Of a stretch of 64,000 nucleotides of DNA, positions 35,700-44,933 are shown one piece after another (position 1 is the first letter of the stretch; each line of letters opens with the position of its first letter). The position numbers were made by a program, and so were the translations under genes. The stretch is from JALEFZ01 sp039817415 (GTDB taxonomy: Bacteria; Bacteroidota; Bacteroidia; J057). Under the pieces are notes generated by a model that saw only the letters and a list, made by a program, of their open reading frames with translations, had not been told where the DNA came from and searched no databases. The stretch covers positions 1 to 64,000 of the forward strand of contig JBCBVV010000004.1 of assembly GCA_039817415.1 (NCBI GenBank). The letters are read 5' to 3'.

Positions 35700-36629
35700 A
35701 TGATAATCAACTTGGAAGCCAACCAATTCAAGTTGACAAGATTCATGAATTATCTGCCAAATAAATCAAAATCACTTGTAACCAATCATACGGTTTGCAA
35801 CCAACAGCTATTTGAGGAGAATCGTCAAAAAATATCCTCAAAACCCTACGCAAAATACCTCAATCCTGAAATGTATGTCTATGACGAACACATACTTAAT
35901 GCTCAGAAGGGCCCCATTCCACCCTCCGAAATTCTTCCACCCACTATCGAAGGGCTTAATAAGCTGCTAGAGCCAGGATACCTTCCTCATGAAACAGGCT
36001 ATGGTCAGATGGCGGATGGCACCCTTTTCGCTTCAAGCCTTACTCATTTCCCACATGCAACCCCAGAAATGCTACAATGGTGGTTTTGGTGGCATTCTGT
36101 AGAAGCTGAGCGATATGCACTATGGTATCCTTACTGCCATGTTAGTGCCATGGCCGAAAATAGAGAGGTTCTTAGCCAATCCAATCTCCATCATTCAGAT
36201 CGCTACATTGGAAATACACATAAGATCACAGAATATCTCTTTGATGAGAAAAACGACATCCATATTCACTTTGTAGATCCATTAGAACTTGGCTTTGATA
36301 CTACGAAATTCAAGAAGGTAGGTATCAAAGCCCATGCTTGTGGGTTCGTTTCCCTCCAATCTCCCCCAATCGTCATTTGTACCATGGTCCATCTTGCTAG
36401 AGAAACAGATTATGGCTTTGAGTTGAGGAGTCGATACTATATGGGCCATAACGCTCAAATAAATCTTATGGGTCGTGATATTAAATTTCCGAGCTTCCTT
36501 CGCCAACAAATGCTCAAAAAAGCTGGCTTACAGGTGGCCTACGAACAAGTCCTCCATGATCAGATTGAATTCACGCACCTAGCTTCTTTTCTTCCTGACC
36601 TCTATCAAGAATTTGGTTCCGATCTCTAA
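35700..36629 (+). CDS. PhlG-like (2,4-diacetylphloroglucinol hydrolase family) enzyme
   Basis: 309 residues. Characteristic segments are 'MLQWWFWWHSVEAERYALW' (His132), 'YPYCHVSA', 'RYYMGHN' and 'HDQIEFTHLASFLPDLYQEF' (an HxxxE pair at 286/290), which correspond to the zinc-ligand regions of PhlG. PhlG cleaves a C-C bond in a diketone phloroglucinol; homologues in other bacteria may act on other beta-diketones or aromatic ketones. It follows a Crp-type regulator in the same direction. Confidence 0.8.
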   Translation: MIINLEANQFKLTRFMNYLPNKSKSLVTNHTVCNQQLFEENRQKISSKPYAKYLNPEMYVYDEHILNAQKGPIPPSEILPPTIEGLNKLLEPGYLPHETGYGQMADGTLFASSLTHFPHATPEMLQWWFWWHSVEAERYALWYPYCHVSAMAENREVLSQSNLHHSDRYIGNTHKITEYLFDEKNDIHIHFVDPLELGFDTTKFKKVGIKAHACGFVSLQSPPIVICTMVHLARETDYGFELRSRYYMGHNAQINLMGRDIKFPSFLRQQMLKKAGLQVAYEQVLHDQIEFTHLASFLPDLYQEFGSDL

Positions 36630-36668
36630 GCAGGTAGAAATGGTAAGGATCATTTGATATCTTGAGAT

Positions 36669-37019
36669 ATGAAAGTTTCCTTTTCCTACAAGAAAATCAT
36701 TTCTCCTAGAATGTTGAGTGCAGGCTTGACCATCGAATTGATTGAATCAGATAGCTTCGAAATAAATTCCCTGGCAAGTTGGAAGGGAGAAAATTTTGAA
36801 GACGCTATTCTTCATGGCGTTAAAGATGGATTGCTAGATATAGGAGTTTCTCATGATCAGGCCTTTAGAATTGATGTTCATAAGATAGAATCTCACCCTG
36901 TGGATTCATCCTACAAATCTTTTTACATCGCTGCTCGAGTGGCGGTCAGAAGCCAACAACTTGTACAGCAACTACATAAGGAAGTACCCTCACATTGGGA
37001 GATAAGGAGACCTGATTAG
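36669..37019 (+). CDS. Hypothetical small protein
   Basis: 116 residues, no signal peptide. Sequence such as 'ENFEDAILHGVKDGLLDIGV', 'FRIDVHKIESHPVDSSYKSF' and 'AARVAVRSQQ' suggests one compact alpha/beta domain. I do not recognise the family. Ordered after the PhlG-like gene with a 39-bp gap, perhaps the same unit. Confidence 0.6.
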   Translation: MKVSFSYKKIISPRMLSAGLTIELIESDSFEINSLASWKGENFEDAILHGVKDGLLDIGVSHDQAFRIDVHKIESHPVDSSYKSFYIAARVAVRSQQLVQQLHKEVPSHWEIRRPD

Positions 37020-37093
37020 AAGTGGATCCAATTCTCTGTCTTACCCTTATTTCGAGAGTTCGGATTAGCGCTTGATTTTTCGTAACATAAGGT

Positions 37094-37839
37094 ATGACTA
37101 CTACAAGCAAGGAAACGATTGTCTTCGTCCATGGGGCATGGCATGGTAAATGGTGCTGGGACAAATATTTCCGAGACATTTTTACAAAAAAGCCGGATAC
37201 AATGTGATCACCTTTGACCTACCAGATCACGACAAAAATGGAAAGGTAAAGGGCATGAACAAGTATGCTATAGGTGATTATGTCAATGCCCTAAAAGAAG
37301 AGGTAGCCAAACTAGAAGAATCACCCATCATTGTAGGCCACTCTATGGGAGGGCTCATCGTCCAGAAATACCTGGAATCCGAAAGCTGCAAGCAAGCCAT
37401 TCTCCTAGCTCCTGCCCCACCTCATGGCGTATGGAGAACTTCCCTTCGATTTGCCACAAAAGGATATTTCTATCCTGCCATCGCAGGCTTGAACTTATAT
37501 GGCCTAGTAGATACCCCTCAACGAAGCAGACATGCTTTCTTTGGAGAGGAACTTTCAGAAGATGAACTGATGGAGTACAATGGGCAGTTGTGTTCAGAGT
37601 CCTTTCTTGCCTTTATCGGCATGCTATTTCCCATGGTCAAAATCAATCATCACAAAGAAGTTCCCATGCTGGTCATAGGGGGAGAAACGGACTACATTTT
37701 TACAGAAAGCGACAATCTCAAAACCGCCCAAAAATATGGAGCGGAGTTGATCATGGTGAAGGACATTGCTCACGACTTAATGTTGGACAAAGGCTATGAA
37801 AAGGTAGCAGGACATATGTTGGATTGGTTAAAACAATAA
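37094..37839 (+). pseudogene. Alpha/beta hydrolase with apparent -1 frameshift at a slippery A6 run (possibly recoded)
   Basis: The start ATG 37094 opens 37 codons: 'IVFVHGAWHGKWCWDKYF', typical of the oxyanion loop of small esterases/lipases, and stops at TGA 37205. The rest of the enzyme is in the -1 frame: 'AGYNVITFDLPDHD', nucleophile elbow GHSMGG, 'GGETDYIFTES' (Asp) and 'IAHDLMLD' (His), ending 37839. The frames join perfectly at A AAA AAG (37186-37192): slippage back by one base gives T-K-K-A-G-Y without loss. Either one A is missing (mutation or sequencing error), or the gene uses programmed -1 frameshifting. An intact product would be about 248 residues. Confidence 0.75.
37186..37192 (+). 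other. A AAA AAG heptamer at the frame junction
   Basis: In the zero frame the codons are AAA (37187-37189) and AAG (37190-37192), exactly the X XXY YYZ arrangement of the strongest bacterial slippery site. The zero-frame stop follows after five codons (37205). A strong downstream hairpin or upstream SD-like stimulator was not evident by eye. Confidence 0.6.
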
Positions 37840-37858
37840 CTCATAAGTGCGACCGAAG

Positions 37859-38908
37859 ATGAAGACGCTAAACTTGAATATATGGATGACCTGTTGCCTC
37901 ATAAGTGTAGCCCTATTGAGATGGGAGCCCATACAAGCCAATCCCAGAGTATTCATTTTCACCGACATAAACATTGATAAGGGAGACCCTGACGACCGCC
38001 AATCCTTGATTCATCTCTTCTGGTATGCCAATGAGCTTCAAATAGAAGGAATTGTACCCGATAGATGGGAAGCAGAAGGCTATCAAGCTTGTAGCTTAGT
38101 CATCGATGCCTACAGACGAGATTACCGCTCTTATAAGTTTGGGAAGAAAGGCTATCCTTCAGCTCAACGACTCAAAAAATCAATTGCAAGGGATTCTTCT
38201 CATGCTTCCAAGCTCTTCACAAAGGCAGTTTCAGACAGCACACAGCCTCTTTATATCTTGGTTTGGGGAAATTTGAAGCTTTGTTCCAAGCTATTAAACC
38301 AGTATGACGGCCCTATCAAACATATCCGCCTCATCACCATTGCCACGGGTCTCATGATGGAGAAAGATATCCCGCACATGCCTAAGGCTTGGCCAAAGAC
38401 CATTCCATGTGAGCAACTGAACTGGAATGGATTCGGACGACCAGAGATTTACAACAATCCTCGCTTTGATTCTTTATGGTGGCTAGAAATGAATTGGACC
38501 TACAGTGGAATGTTTACAGGAGAAGAACCCAAGGAGATGTTTGACAAGCTCATTCCATACGGTAGCCTAGGCCAACACATGCAAGAAGTAGTTAAAACCA
38601 AAGCCTGGGCCCAATATTTTCGAGTTGGGGATACCCCTTCCGTCTTATATGTCATTGATGATAACCACAACATCAATGATCCCACCACCTCCAGTTGGGC
38701 GGGAAAATTTATGCGCCCCTTTCCTATCAAAAGACCTCATTATTTCACAGACTTTTTTGGGGATATCCCTTGGGATTATCATGCCCCTTGCTCTCATTGG
38801 AATAAACATGAGGAGGCACAAAAAGCCGCTATGCAAACCCTTGAAAACAGAAGAGAAGACATGTATCAAGCCCTTCTTCAAAAGTTAGATACGCTTTACG
38901 GGAACTAA
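37859..38908 (+). CDS. DUF1593 (nucleoside-hydrolase-like) secreted protein
   Basis: 349 residues from ATG 37859 (a GTG 12 bp upstream is possible). The signal peptide has a hydrophobic core to about residue 25 and 'IQAN'. Core motifs are 'FIFTDINIDKGDPDDRQSLI' (the DPDD aspartates of nucleoside-hydrolase-type folds), 'LQIEGIVP' and 'LYILVWGNLK'. Such proteins often carry a second carbohydrate-binding domain, which is absent here. Substrate unknown; 19 bp after the frameshifted hydrolase. Confidence 0.8.
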   Translation: MKTLNLNIWMTCCLISVALLRWEPIQANPRVFIFTDINIDKGDPDDRQSLIHLFWYANELQIEGIVPDRWEAEGYQACSLVIDAYRRDYRSYKFGKKGYPSAQRLKKSIARDSSHASKLFTKAVSDSTQPLYILVWGNLKLCSKLLNQYDGPIKHIRLITIATGLMMEKDIPHMPKAWPKTIPCEQLNWNGFGRPEIYNNPRFDSLWWLEMNWTYSGMFTGEEPKEMFDKLIPYGSLGQHMQEVVKTKAWAQYFRVGDTPSVLYVIDDNHNINDPTTSSWAGKFMRPFPIKRPHYFTDFFGDIPWDYHAPCSHWNKHEEAQKAAMQTLENRREDMYQALLQKLDTLYGN

Positions 38909-38917
38909 GCTGATCTT

Positions 38918-38932
38918 TTGTCCCAAGGACAA
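38918..38932. promoter_or_regulatory. Inverted repeat upstream of Crp-like gene
   Basis: TTGTCC and GGACAA are perfect inverted repeats 3 bp apart, 47 bp upstream of the regulator start. No T-run follows, so an operator is more likely than a terminator. Confidence 0.35.
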
Positions 38933-38979
38933 TGGCTTCTAAGGGATTTCCTCCTAACTTGAAGAGAAAGTAGGGATTT

Positions 38980-39555
38980 ATGGTAGATCACATCATCCAA
39001 GACATCACCACCACCTATGCTCCCCTTTCAGCAGAAAGTCAGGCTGCTTTGCTATCCTGTATCACCATCAACACCTCCCCCAAAAACACCATACTCGTTC
39101 GTGAGGGTCAATATTCTGATAAGACCTTTTACCTCATCAAAGGCTGCGCACGCGCCTACTATTTGAATGATGGACGGGATATTTCGGATTGGTTTGCCTT
39201 TGAGGGAGATTTCATCAGTTCAATCAGATCTTTCTTTGAGCACGTCCCAAGTCCACATTATATCGAACTCCTTGAAGATTCCTTGGTAGCGGAACTCAGC
39301 AGAGAGGATATCGAACGACTTTCTGACAAATTTCACGATTTTGAGCGTCTCAGCAAGGAAATTGTCATCAATACAATGCTCAGACAACAAGAGCGAATTT
39401 CTTCTATGCTTTTCCAGACAGCCGAACAAAAATACCAATCGTTACTGGCTATTAGACCAGACATTACCCAAAGAATTCCCTTGACACACATAGCCTCTTA
39501 TATTGGTATAACCCTTGAAACACTCAGCCGAATCCGAAAGACGAATTTGATATAG
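38980..39555 (+). CDS. Crp/Fnr-family transcriptional regulator
   Basis: 191 residues. The beta-roll contains 'ILVREGQYSDKTFYLIKG', 'CARAYYLNDGRDISDWFAFE' and 'DSLVAELSREDIERL'; a helix and HTH follow ('PLTHIASYIGITLETLSRIR'). It belongs to the same small Crp-like class as the genes at 42494 and 40968 and is closest to the former by the 'FAFEGDFISS'-type segment. Probably regulates the adjoining membrane protein gene (45 bp downstream). Confidence 0.9.
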   Translation: MVDHIIQDITTTYAPLSAESQAALLSCITINTSPKNTILVREGQYSDKTFYLIKGCARAYYLNDGRDISDWFAFEGDFISSIRSFFEHVPSPHYIELLEDSLVAELSREDIERLSDKFHDFERLSKEIVINTMLRQQERISSMLFQTAEQKYQSLLAIRPDITQRIPLTHIASYIGITLETLSRIRKTNLI

Positions 39556-39600
39556 ATCAAATGAGCATATGCTCTTGGGCTCGATCTTGCCTAAAAAAAG

Positions 39601-40206
39601 ATGACAAGAGCTCACTTTATTTCTGGCATGTTCCTCACCATCTTCATTGGCTTCCATTTATTCAATCATTTTATGAGTCTATTTGGCTCGGAGGTTCATA
39701 TTTCTGTGATGAACTCCTTGAGATTGATTTACAGGAATCCAGTGATAGAGATTCTCCTGATGCTGGCCGTTCTTCTTCAGATAGGTTCTGGTATCAAACT
39801 ATTTTCCATTCGTAAACCGTATGCTTCGAGCTTTTTTGATCGACTTCATCTTTGGTCAGGCATGTACCTGGCTATTTTTCTCCTTATTCATGTTTCTGCG
39901 GTATTGATAGGTAGGTCGGTCCTACAACTAGATACAAATATTTATTTCGGCGCAGCTGGCCTGAATACCTTTCCTATCAATCTATTTTTCATTCCTTATT
40001 ACAGTCTGGCCGTGTTAAGCTTTTTTGGACATGTCGCTGCCATTCACCACAAGAAAATGAAGCGTCATTTCCTCTGCCTTTCTCCAGCCCAACAAGCGTG
40101 GGGTATTCTGATAACTGGACTGGTTATCTGTGTCTTGTTATTATTCGGTTTGACAGCGGGATTCACTGGATTGGAGATTCCAGAGACATATCAGCTTTTT
40201 CCATAA
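39601..40206 (+). CDS. Polytopic membrane protein with conserved histidines
   Basis: 201 residues with about five hydrophobic helices (around 5-27, 48-68, 85-105, 128-148, 165-190). Intramembrane or boundary histidines ('GFHLFNHF', 'RLHLWSGMY', 'LIHVSA', 'FFGHVAAIHH') recall cytochrome-b-type heme ligands of succinate dehydrogenase-like anchors. The family is not named with certainty. It follows a Crp-like regulator. Confidence 0.6.
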   Translation: MTRAHFISGMFLTIFIGFHLFNHFMSLFGSEVHISVMNSLRLIYRNPVIEILLMLAVLLQIGSGIKLFSIRKPYASSFFDRLHLWSGMYLAIFLLIHVSAVLIGRSVLQLDTNIYFGAAGLNTFPINLFFIPYYSLAVLSFFGHVAAIHHKKMKRHFLCLSPAQQAWGILITGLVICVLLLFGLTAGFTGLEIPETYQLFP

Positions 40207-40245
40207 GATAAATGGATATCTTTGAGAAAATGTTTCTAAGCTGCT

Positions 40246-40905
40246 ATGAAATCCTTTGCTTATTTTCTTGTCCTAGCTAACCTTCTGGTAGCTTGTCAGC
40301 CACAACATTCAAAAGGAGGAGAGATCGCGGAAGTTACCCAAGATACTCATACACCGTCCTTCAAAAACCTTGAAAAAAGGAAAGGACAACCTGAAGAGGA
40401 TCAATCTCCCTTTTACCCTTTTTCATATGGTCATACCCAAGAGTTTTACGAAGGAATATTCAAGGGCGAGAAGCTTAATAAGATAGATAGCACCTTCCAT
40501 CAGGATATTCTAACCCAAATAGATGGATATGAATCGAGCCTTTATCCCCAAGGAGACCATAACTTCTATCTATCTAGACAAGATAGTATTGGACCTTTGT
40601 CCCTGATCACAGTATCCCTGTATTGGGATGTTTGTTATGAAGGGGTTGAGCTGTTGATCATCGACAAAGATTCACTTGTCAATGCGATTTCCCTTACAGA
40701 GTGGTACAGCTCCTGCGATATTCCAAATGAAACATACACAATTTTTGAGTCAGACAGTGTGTTCGTTCGTGATCAGAAGCTCATGGAAATAGGCCCAGAT
40801 TCTGCAGATGTCAGGCAGCTTTCTCATCGGATTTTAATTCGGACCAATGGGCAATTTGATACACTCCAAACTCTGATTGATACCAGCTATGTAGAAGCTT
40901 ACTAG
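40246..40905 (+). CDS. Hypothetical lipoprotein
   Basis: 219 residues. Lipobox LLVA-Cys17. The mature region is acidic, with Ser/Asp-rich loops ('HQDILTQIDGYESSLYPQGD', 'YWDVCYEGVELLIIDKDS'). No domain recognised. Cotranscription with the membrane protein gene 39 bp upstream is likely. Confidence 0.6.
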   Translation: MKSFAYFLVLANLLVACQPQHSKGGEIAEVTQDTHTPSFKNLEKRKGQPEEDQSPFYPFSYGHTQEFYEGIFKGEKLNKIDSTFHQDILTQIDGYESSLYPQGDHNFYLSRQDSIGPLSLITVSLYWDVCYEGVELLIIDKDSLVNAISLTEWYSSCDIPNETYTIFESDSVFVRDQKLMEIGPDSADVRQLSHRILIRTNGQFDTLQTLIDTSYVEAY

Positions 40906-40967
40906 GGAAAAGATCTACTTGTTTATCCCTCCAGCTTAAATGCGAAAAATTGGTTAAGTTCATCTTT

Positions 40968-41540
40968 ATGACGCCACAGGAAAAAATCATAGAGAAGGCC
41001 AGAGCTTATATTAAGCTTTCCAGCGCAGAGGAGCTATTGATTATCAAGAGTTTTCAAAGGCTTGATCTCAAAAAGGGAGAATTTCTCTTAGAAATGGATA
41101 GGGAGAATGACAAGGTCAGCTATTTGGAAAGTGGCTTACTGAGAAGCTATTATGATGATGAAGAGGGAAAGGAAATTACCTCAGGCTTTTTTCAAGAGGA
41201 TAGCTTTTGCACAGACTTAATGAGCTTCCAATCTGGTGGAAAAAGCAAGCGTTCTATCGAGGCCTTGTTGGACTGTGAACTCTATTTTCTTTCCAAGTCA
41301 AATCTAACACTCATTAGGCGGCAGGTAAGCGAGTGGCTTCTTTTTGAACAGCACTACATCGCCAATCTCCTATTGGGCAAGGTAAATTTTCAACGAGAAC
41401 TGGCCAACAGCAATACACAAGAGGCCTATGAACGCTTTAATGAGCAGTACAATCAGGCTGCTCGATTTGCCCCTAGGTATCAGATAGCCTCCTTTTTGGG
41501 TATTTCCCCCTTCACCCTTAGCCGTATTTCGAACAGGTAG
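40968..41540 (+). CDS. Crp/Fnr-family transcriptional regulator
   Basis: 190 residues from ATG 40968 (the frame opens 18 bp earlier). 'LKKGEFLLEMDRENDKVSYL', 'YDDEEGKEITSGFFQEDSF' and 'CELYFLSKSNLTLI' form the beta-roll; the C-terminal HTH is 'YQIASFLGISPFTLSRIS'. The SDR gene lies 80 bp downstream and is its likely target. Confidence 0.9.
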   Translation: MTPQEKIIEKARAYIKLSSAEELLIIKSFQRLDLKKGEFLLEMDRENDKVSYLESGLLRSYYDDEEGKEITSGFFQEDSFCTDLMSFQSGGKSKRSIEALLDCELYFLSKSNLTLIRRQVSEWLLFEQHYIANLLLGKVNFQRELANSNTQEAYERFNEQYNQAARFAPRYQIASFLGISPFTLSRISNR

Positions 41541-41620
41541 TATTTTCATTTTTTGCTTTTTAGCAAATCAAAAGTCATGACCTCCACCTATCATTGTACA
41601 AATACCTAAATAATTGAACA

Positions 41621-42412
41621 ATGAACCTAGCAGGTAAGACCGTCTTAATCACTGGAGCCTCATCAGGGATTGGAAAATCCTTCGCCTATTTATTTGCCTC
41701 TAAGGGATCTCATGTCATCCTCGTGGCAAGATCGCTAGCCAAGATGGAAGAGATAGCGGAAGACATCCGCAACACCCATAAGGTAGAAGCTTATAGTTAC
41801 CAGAAGGACTTGAGCGCAAACTCAGCCAGCCAGGAACTGTATGACCAGCTCAAGACAGATGGACGTGAGGTAGATATTTTAGTTAATAATGCTGGATTTG
41901 GAAAATGGGGAAGATTTGAAGACTTCAGCATGGAGGACTACCGAAGTATGATCCAACTCAATGTGAATGCCTTGATGGATTTATGTTATCTTTTCTTGGA
42001 GGATTTCAAAAAGAAAGCCGAAGCTGGTATCATCAATGTAGGATCTACTGCCTCCTTTATTCCAGTCCCTTATAGTTCAGTTTACGCGGCTACCAAGCAT
42101 TTCGTACTTAGTTTTACCGAAGGTCTAGTGGGAGAATTAGAAGGAACCAACATCAAAGTATTTTGCCTTTGTCCTGGAGGAACAGAAAGTAATTTTGCTA
42201 CAGTTGCCAACTCCAACAACTATCAGCAAAATGCTTCACCCGAGATGAAATCCTCCGACGAGGTAGCCCAAATCGGACTGGACGCCTTCCAATCTAGTAA
42301 GCACTATGTGATTACAGGAAGAAAGGGACAATTGAACATGATGAAGCTTTTTTCAAGGAAAAGAGTCATTGATATGATCGCGAATTATTGGAAAGAACGC
42401 CTAGGGTTGTAG
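41621..42412 (+). CDS. Short-chain dehydrogenase/reductase (classical SDR)
   Basis: 263 residues. NAD(P)-binding TGASSGIG at 12-19, 'DILVNNAGFG', catalytic Ser in 'NVGSTAS' and YAATK (Tyr-x-x-x-Lys), then 'CLCPGGTESNF'. The cofactor preference is probably NADP(H), given the basic residue after the second strand ('VARS'). Substrate unknown. Preceded by a Crp-type regulator. Confidence 0.9.
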   Translation: MNLAGKTVLITGASSGIGKSFAYLFASKGSHVILVARSLAKMEEIAEDIRNTHKVEAYSYQKDLSANSASQELYDQLKTDGREVDILVNNAGFGKWGRFEDFSMEDYRSMIQLNVNALMDLCYLFLEDFKKKAEAGIINVGSTASFIPVPYSSVYAATKHFVLSFTEGLVGELEGTNIKVFCLCPGGTESNFATVANSNNYQQNASPEMKSSDEVAQIGLDAFQSSKHYVITGRKGQLNMMKLFSRKRVIDMIANYWKERLGL

Positions 42413-42493
42413 GCTCATTTCATCAGAAGGGAGATTTGGCAATGGAAGGTATCCTTTCTTATCTTGAGAGTTGAACCTCATAGAAAGGAGATT

Positions 42494-43063
42494 ATGAATC
42501 CGCTCACATCCTATATTCAGGCCTCCCTTCCTGATGTAAATGTGGACTTATTGGACATCATTGAAGATTCTTTTGTCAAAGTAGAAAGGCAAAAGGGATA
42601 TCAATTAGTATCTCAAGGAGAGATTTGCCAGTATTTATATTTTCTTTCCGAGGGCATATGTAGATCCTATTCAGAGCGCAATGGCCACGATATCACTACC
42701 TGGTTTGCCTTCCCTCATGATTTCGTTACTTCCTTTACGAGCTTCTTTCCCCAAGAAACAAGTTATGAAAGCATAGAAATGCTAAGCGATGGTATACTCT
42801 ACAGACTCAGCCGTTCAAAGATGACGGAACTGAAGAAGCATAAGCCTGAAACCGAGAGAATCATCAATCATTTCCTTATTTCTTATACCATTGAAATAGA
42901 AAAGAGACTGTTTACCATCCAGTCCCATACCGCCATAGAGAAGTACCAACTTATCATGGAACATGAGCCTCATTTGATTCAGCATATCCCCAACAAACAT
43001 CTAGCATCCTATTTGGGTATCACCAGAGAGACGCTTAGCCGCATTCGCTCGAGCATTAATTGA
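42494..43063 (+). CDS. Crp/Fnr-family transcriptional regulator
   Basis: 189 residues from ATG 42494, chosen because a good ribosome-binding site (AAAGGAG, 42484-42490) precedes it. The beta-roll has 'LVSQGEICQYLYFLSEGICR' and 'TWFAFPHDFVTSFTSFFPQE'; the C-terminal HTH is 'KHLASYLGITRETLSRIR'. It lies 67 bp before the flavin monooxygenase operon, its probable target. Confidence 0.9.
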   Translation: MNPLTSYIQASLPDVNVDLLDIIEDSFVKVERQKGYQLVSQGEICQYLYFLSEGICRSYSERNGHDITTWFAFPHDFVTSFTSFFPQETSYESIEMLSDGILYRLSRSKMTELKKHKPETERIINHFLISYTIEIEKRLFTIQSHTAIEKYQLIMEHEPHLIQHIPNKHLASYLGITRETLSRIRSSIN

Positions 43064-43095
43064 CATTTATCACAGATTTCGTTTTCCCTCCCAAA

Positions 43096-43103
43096 TAGTT
43101 TTG
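43096..43103 (+). promoter_or_regulatory. Candidate -7 promoter element for the monooxygenase operon
   Basis: TAGTTTTG matches TAnnTTTG exactly and lies 27 bp upstream of the start codon at 43131. The -33 region is only T-rich. Confidence 0.5.
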
Positions 43104-43130
43104 CCATTGTTTATCCACTAAGCTCAAACA

Positions 43131-44417
43131 ATGACAAAATATCTCATCATTGGGGCTGGTCCTGCAGGCTTAGCAGCTGCGGTGGCCCTTCAACAAGCTG
43201 ACATTGCCTTCGATATGGTCGATGCAGGTAACAAGGTCGGAGGCATATGGGACATTCAACGGGAAGATACCCCCATGTATCAGTCCGCCCATTTCATTTC
43301 TTCGAGGACGCTCTCAGGCTTTGAAAATTATCCCATGCCTGCAAATTACCCAGATTATCCCTCTCATACCCTAGTCCAATCCTACATTGAAGACTATGCC
43401 AACCGCCATCACATTGGAGAAAAAATACGATTCCAAACCAAAGTAGTCGAGGTAAATACCTTGAATGCTCAATGGGAGGTAATCTTCGAAAATGGAAAAA
43501 GAAGCAGATATGAAGGCGTTATTTGCGCGACAGGAATCACATGGCATCCCAATTTTCCTAAGGTGAAAGGAGAATTCACAGGCGAGTACATCCATAGCTT
43601 TGCCTACAAGGAGCCTTCATTCTTCAAGGGAAAAAGAGTCCTTATCATAGGTGCTGGAAATTCTGGTTGTGACATAGCCTGCGATGCAGCAAGAGCTGCT
43701 GAAAAGGCCTTCATCAGCTTGAGACGGGGTTATTATTTCCTTCCGAAATATACCCTGGGCATCCCCTCTGATTTGTTCAAGGAAAAATTTAGCACGCCCT
43801 TTAAGGCCCTTGATACCCACCTTTCTGAATTCTTGTTGAATAAGGTGTTAGTCGGAAACTTGGAGAATTTTGGCTTACCTAAGCCTGATCACCACTTGAT
43901 GGAATCTCATCCCATCATGAACAGCAGACTACTTCATTATTTGGGCCATGGAGACATCCAAGCGAAGAAAAATATCGCTGAATTTCAAGGAAATGTGGTC
44001 ATTTTTGAGGATGGTAGTCAGGAGGAGGTTGATGTGGTTGTAGCAGCAACAGGATACAAAAGAGTCTTCCCTTTTCTTTCTGATGAGCTGCTTGATTCAT
44101 CGAAGGACAGTAAGGAAATTGACTTGCACTTGGAGGTTTTTTCAAAGAAACATGACAATCTCTTTTTCATGGGAGGAATAGAAGTTTCTTCTGCAATTTT
44201 TGGCTTGTTAAACCTCCAAGGAAGGCTGATTGCTAGCTATCTACAGGCAAAAGAAAACACCTCAACTGCCTTTCAGAAATTCCTTCTACAGAAAAGTAAA
44301 AAGGTGAGTCTTAAAGGAAAAAATCGATACATCGACTCCTTGAGGCATCAAAGATATGTAGACAAAGACCTTTATAGGGCTAGGCTCAAAAAGGAGATAC
44401 AACAGCTAGGTCAATGA
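43131..44417 (+). CDS. Flavin-containing monooxygenase
   Basis: 428 residues. The FAD-binding Rossmann motif GAGPAG (8-13), 'KVGGIWD' (FAD-adjacent), the middle region 'FHRSSR'-like loop (here 'FISSRTLSGF') and the second dinucleotide-binding GAGNSG (about 177, for NADPH) match class B flavoprotein monooxygenases. It oxygenates soft nucleophiles (N or S) or ketones; substrate unknown. It is first of a four-gene unit; the next gene starts in its stop codon (ATGA). Confidence 0.9.
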   Translation: MTKYLIIGAGPAGLAAAVALQQADIAFDMVDAGNKVGGIWDIQREDTPMYQSAHFISSRTLSGFENYPMPANYPDYPSHTLVQSYIEDYANRHHIGEKIRFQTKVVEVNTLNAQWEVIFENGKRSRYEGVICATGITWHPNFPKVKGEFTGEYIHSFAYKEPSFFKGKRVLIIGAGNSGCDIACDAARAAEKAFISLRRGYYFLPKYTLGIPSDLFKEKFSTPFKALDTHLSEFLLNKVLVGNLENFGLPKPDHHLMESHPIMNSRLLHYLGHGDIQAKKNIAEFQGNVVIFEDGSQEEVDVVVAATGYKRVFPFLSDELLDSSKDSKEIDLHLEVFSKKHDNLFFMGGIEVSSAIFGLLNLQGRLIASYLQAKENTSTAFQKFLLQKSKKVSLKGKNRYIDSLRHQRYVDKDLYRARLKKEIQQLGQ

Positions 44418-44884
44418 AAAAGTTACTAGAAAAGCAGATCGTTTTTAGCGCTAGCCTGAAAGTTCTGGCCTTCCTTGCCCAAAGAAAAGGCTTTGATAAA
44501 CTAACTGGCTGGGCGACAGCTCAAGCAGCAAAACTGAACCTCCTTCTAAATAGGCCCACATCTGGGAGTTCTGTTGAGGAACTGGCACATACATGGCAGG
44601 AACTGATGCCCCCTGACGGGCGGAAATACTTCCCCATAAAAGAAATTGATGAGCAAACTGCCTATACCGAAATACACCTCCATTGCCCTTTGCGGGGAAC
44701 AGGAAATGTTGAAGCCTGTTACAAACTGATGAACTATGATAGGACATTAATGGCTAACACAGGAGGAGAACTCATCGTTCTAGAGTCCCAATCCAATTCC
44801 GGGAAAAAATATTGCAAATTGGCGATTAGGGTGAAGGGAGCTGACACAGACGATCTAACACCTGCTCATTTATCTGGAACATGA
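44414..44884 (+). CDS. Possible L-2-amino-thiazoline-4-carboxylate hydrolase-like protein
   Basis: 156 residues, cytoplasmic. The C-terminal half has spaced cysteines and Asp in the order 'HCPLRG...CYKLMNYDRTLM....GKKYCKLAI', which resembles the ATC-hydrolase/V4R-like small domain. This is a weak, pattern-based suggestion. It overlaps the monooxygenase stop by 4 bp, so it is translationally coupled. Confidence 0.5.
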   Translation: MKKLLEKQIVFSASLKVLAFLAQRKGFDKLTGWATAQAAKLNLLLNRPTSGSSVEELAHTWQELMPPDGRKYFPIKEIDEQTAYTEIHLHCPLRGTGNVEACYKLMNYDRTLMANTGGELIVLESQSNSGKKYCKLAIRVKGADTDDLTPAHLSGT

Positions 44885-44933
44885 GACCATTGTTTCGGAC
44901 CATCAATCCATTCAACCTTTAAATCTATCTCAC

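Noticed and set aside
39561..39815. 84-codon frame overlapping the membrane protein gene
   Set aside because: It is an alternative frame of the 39601 gene with no coding signature.
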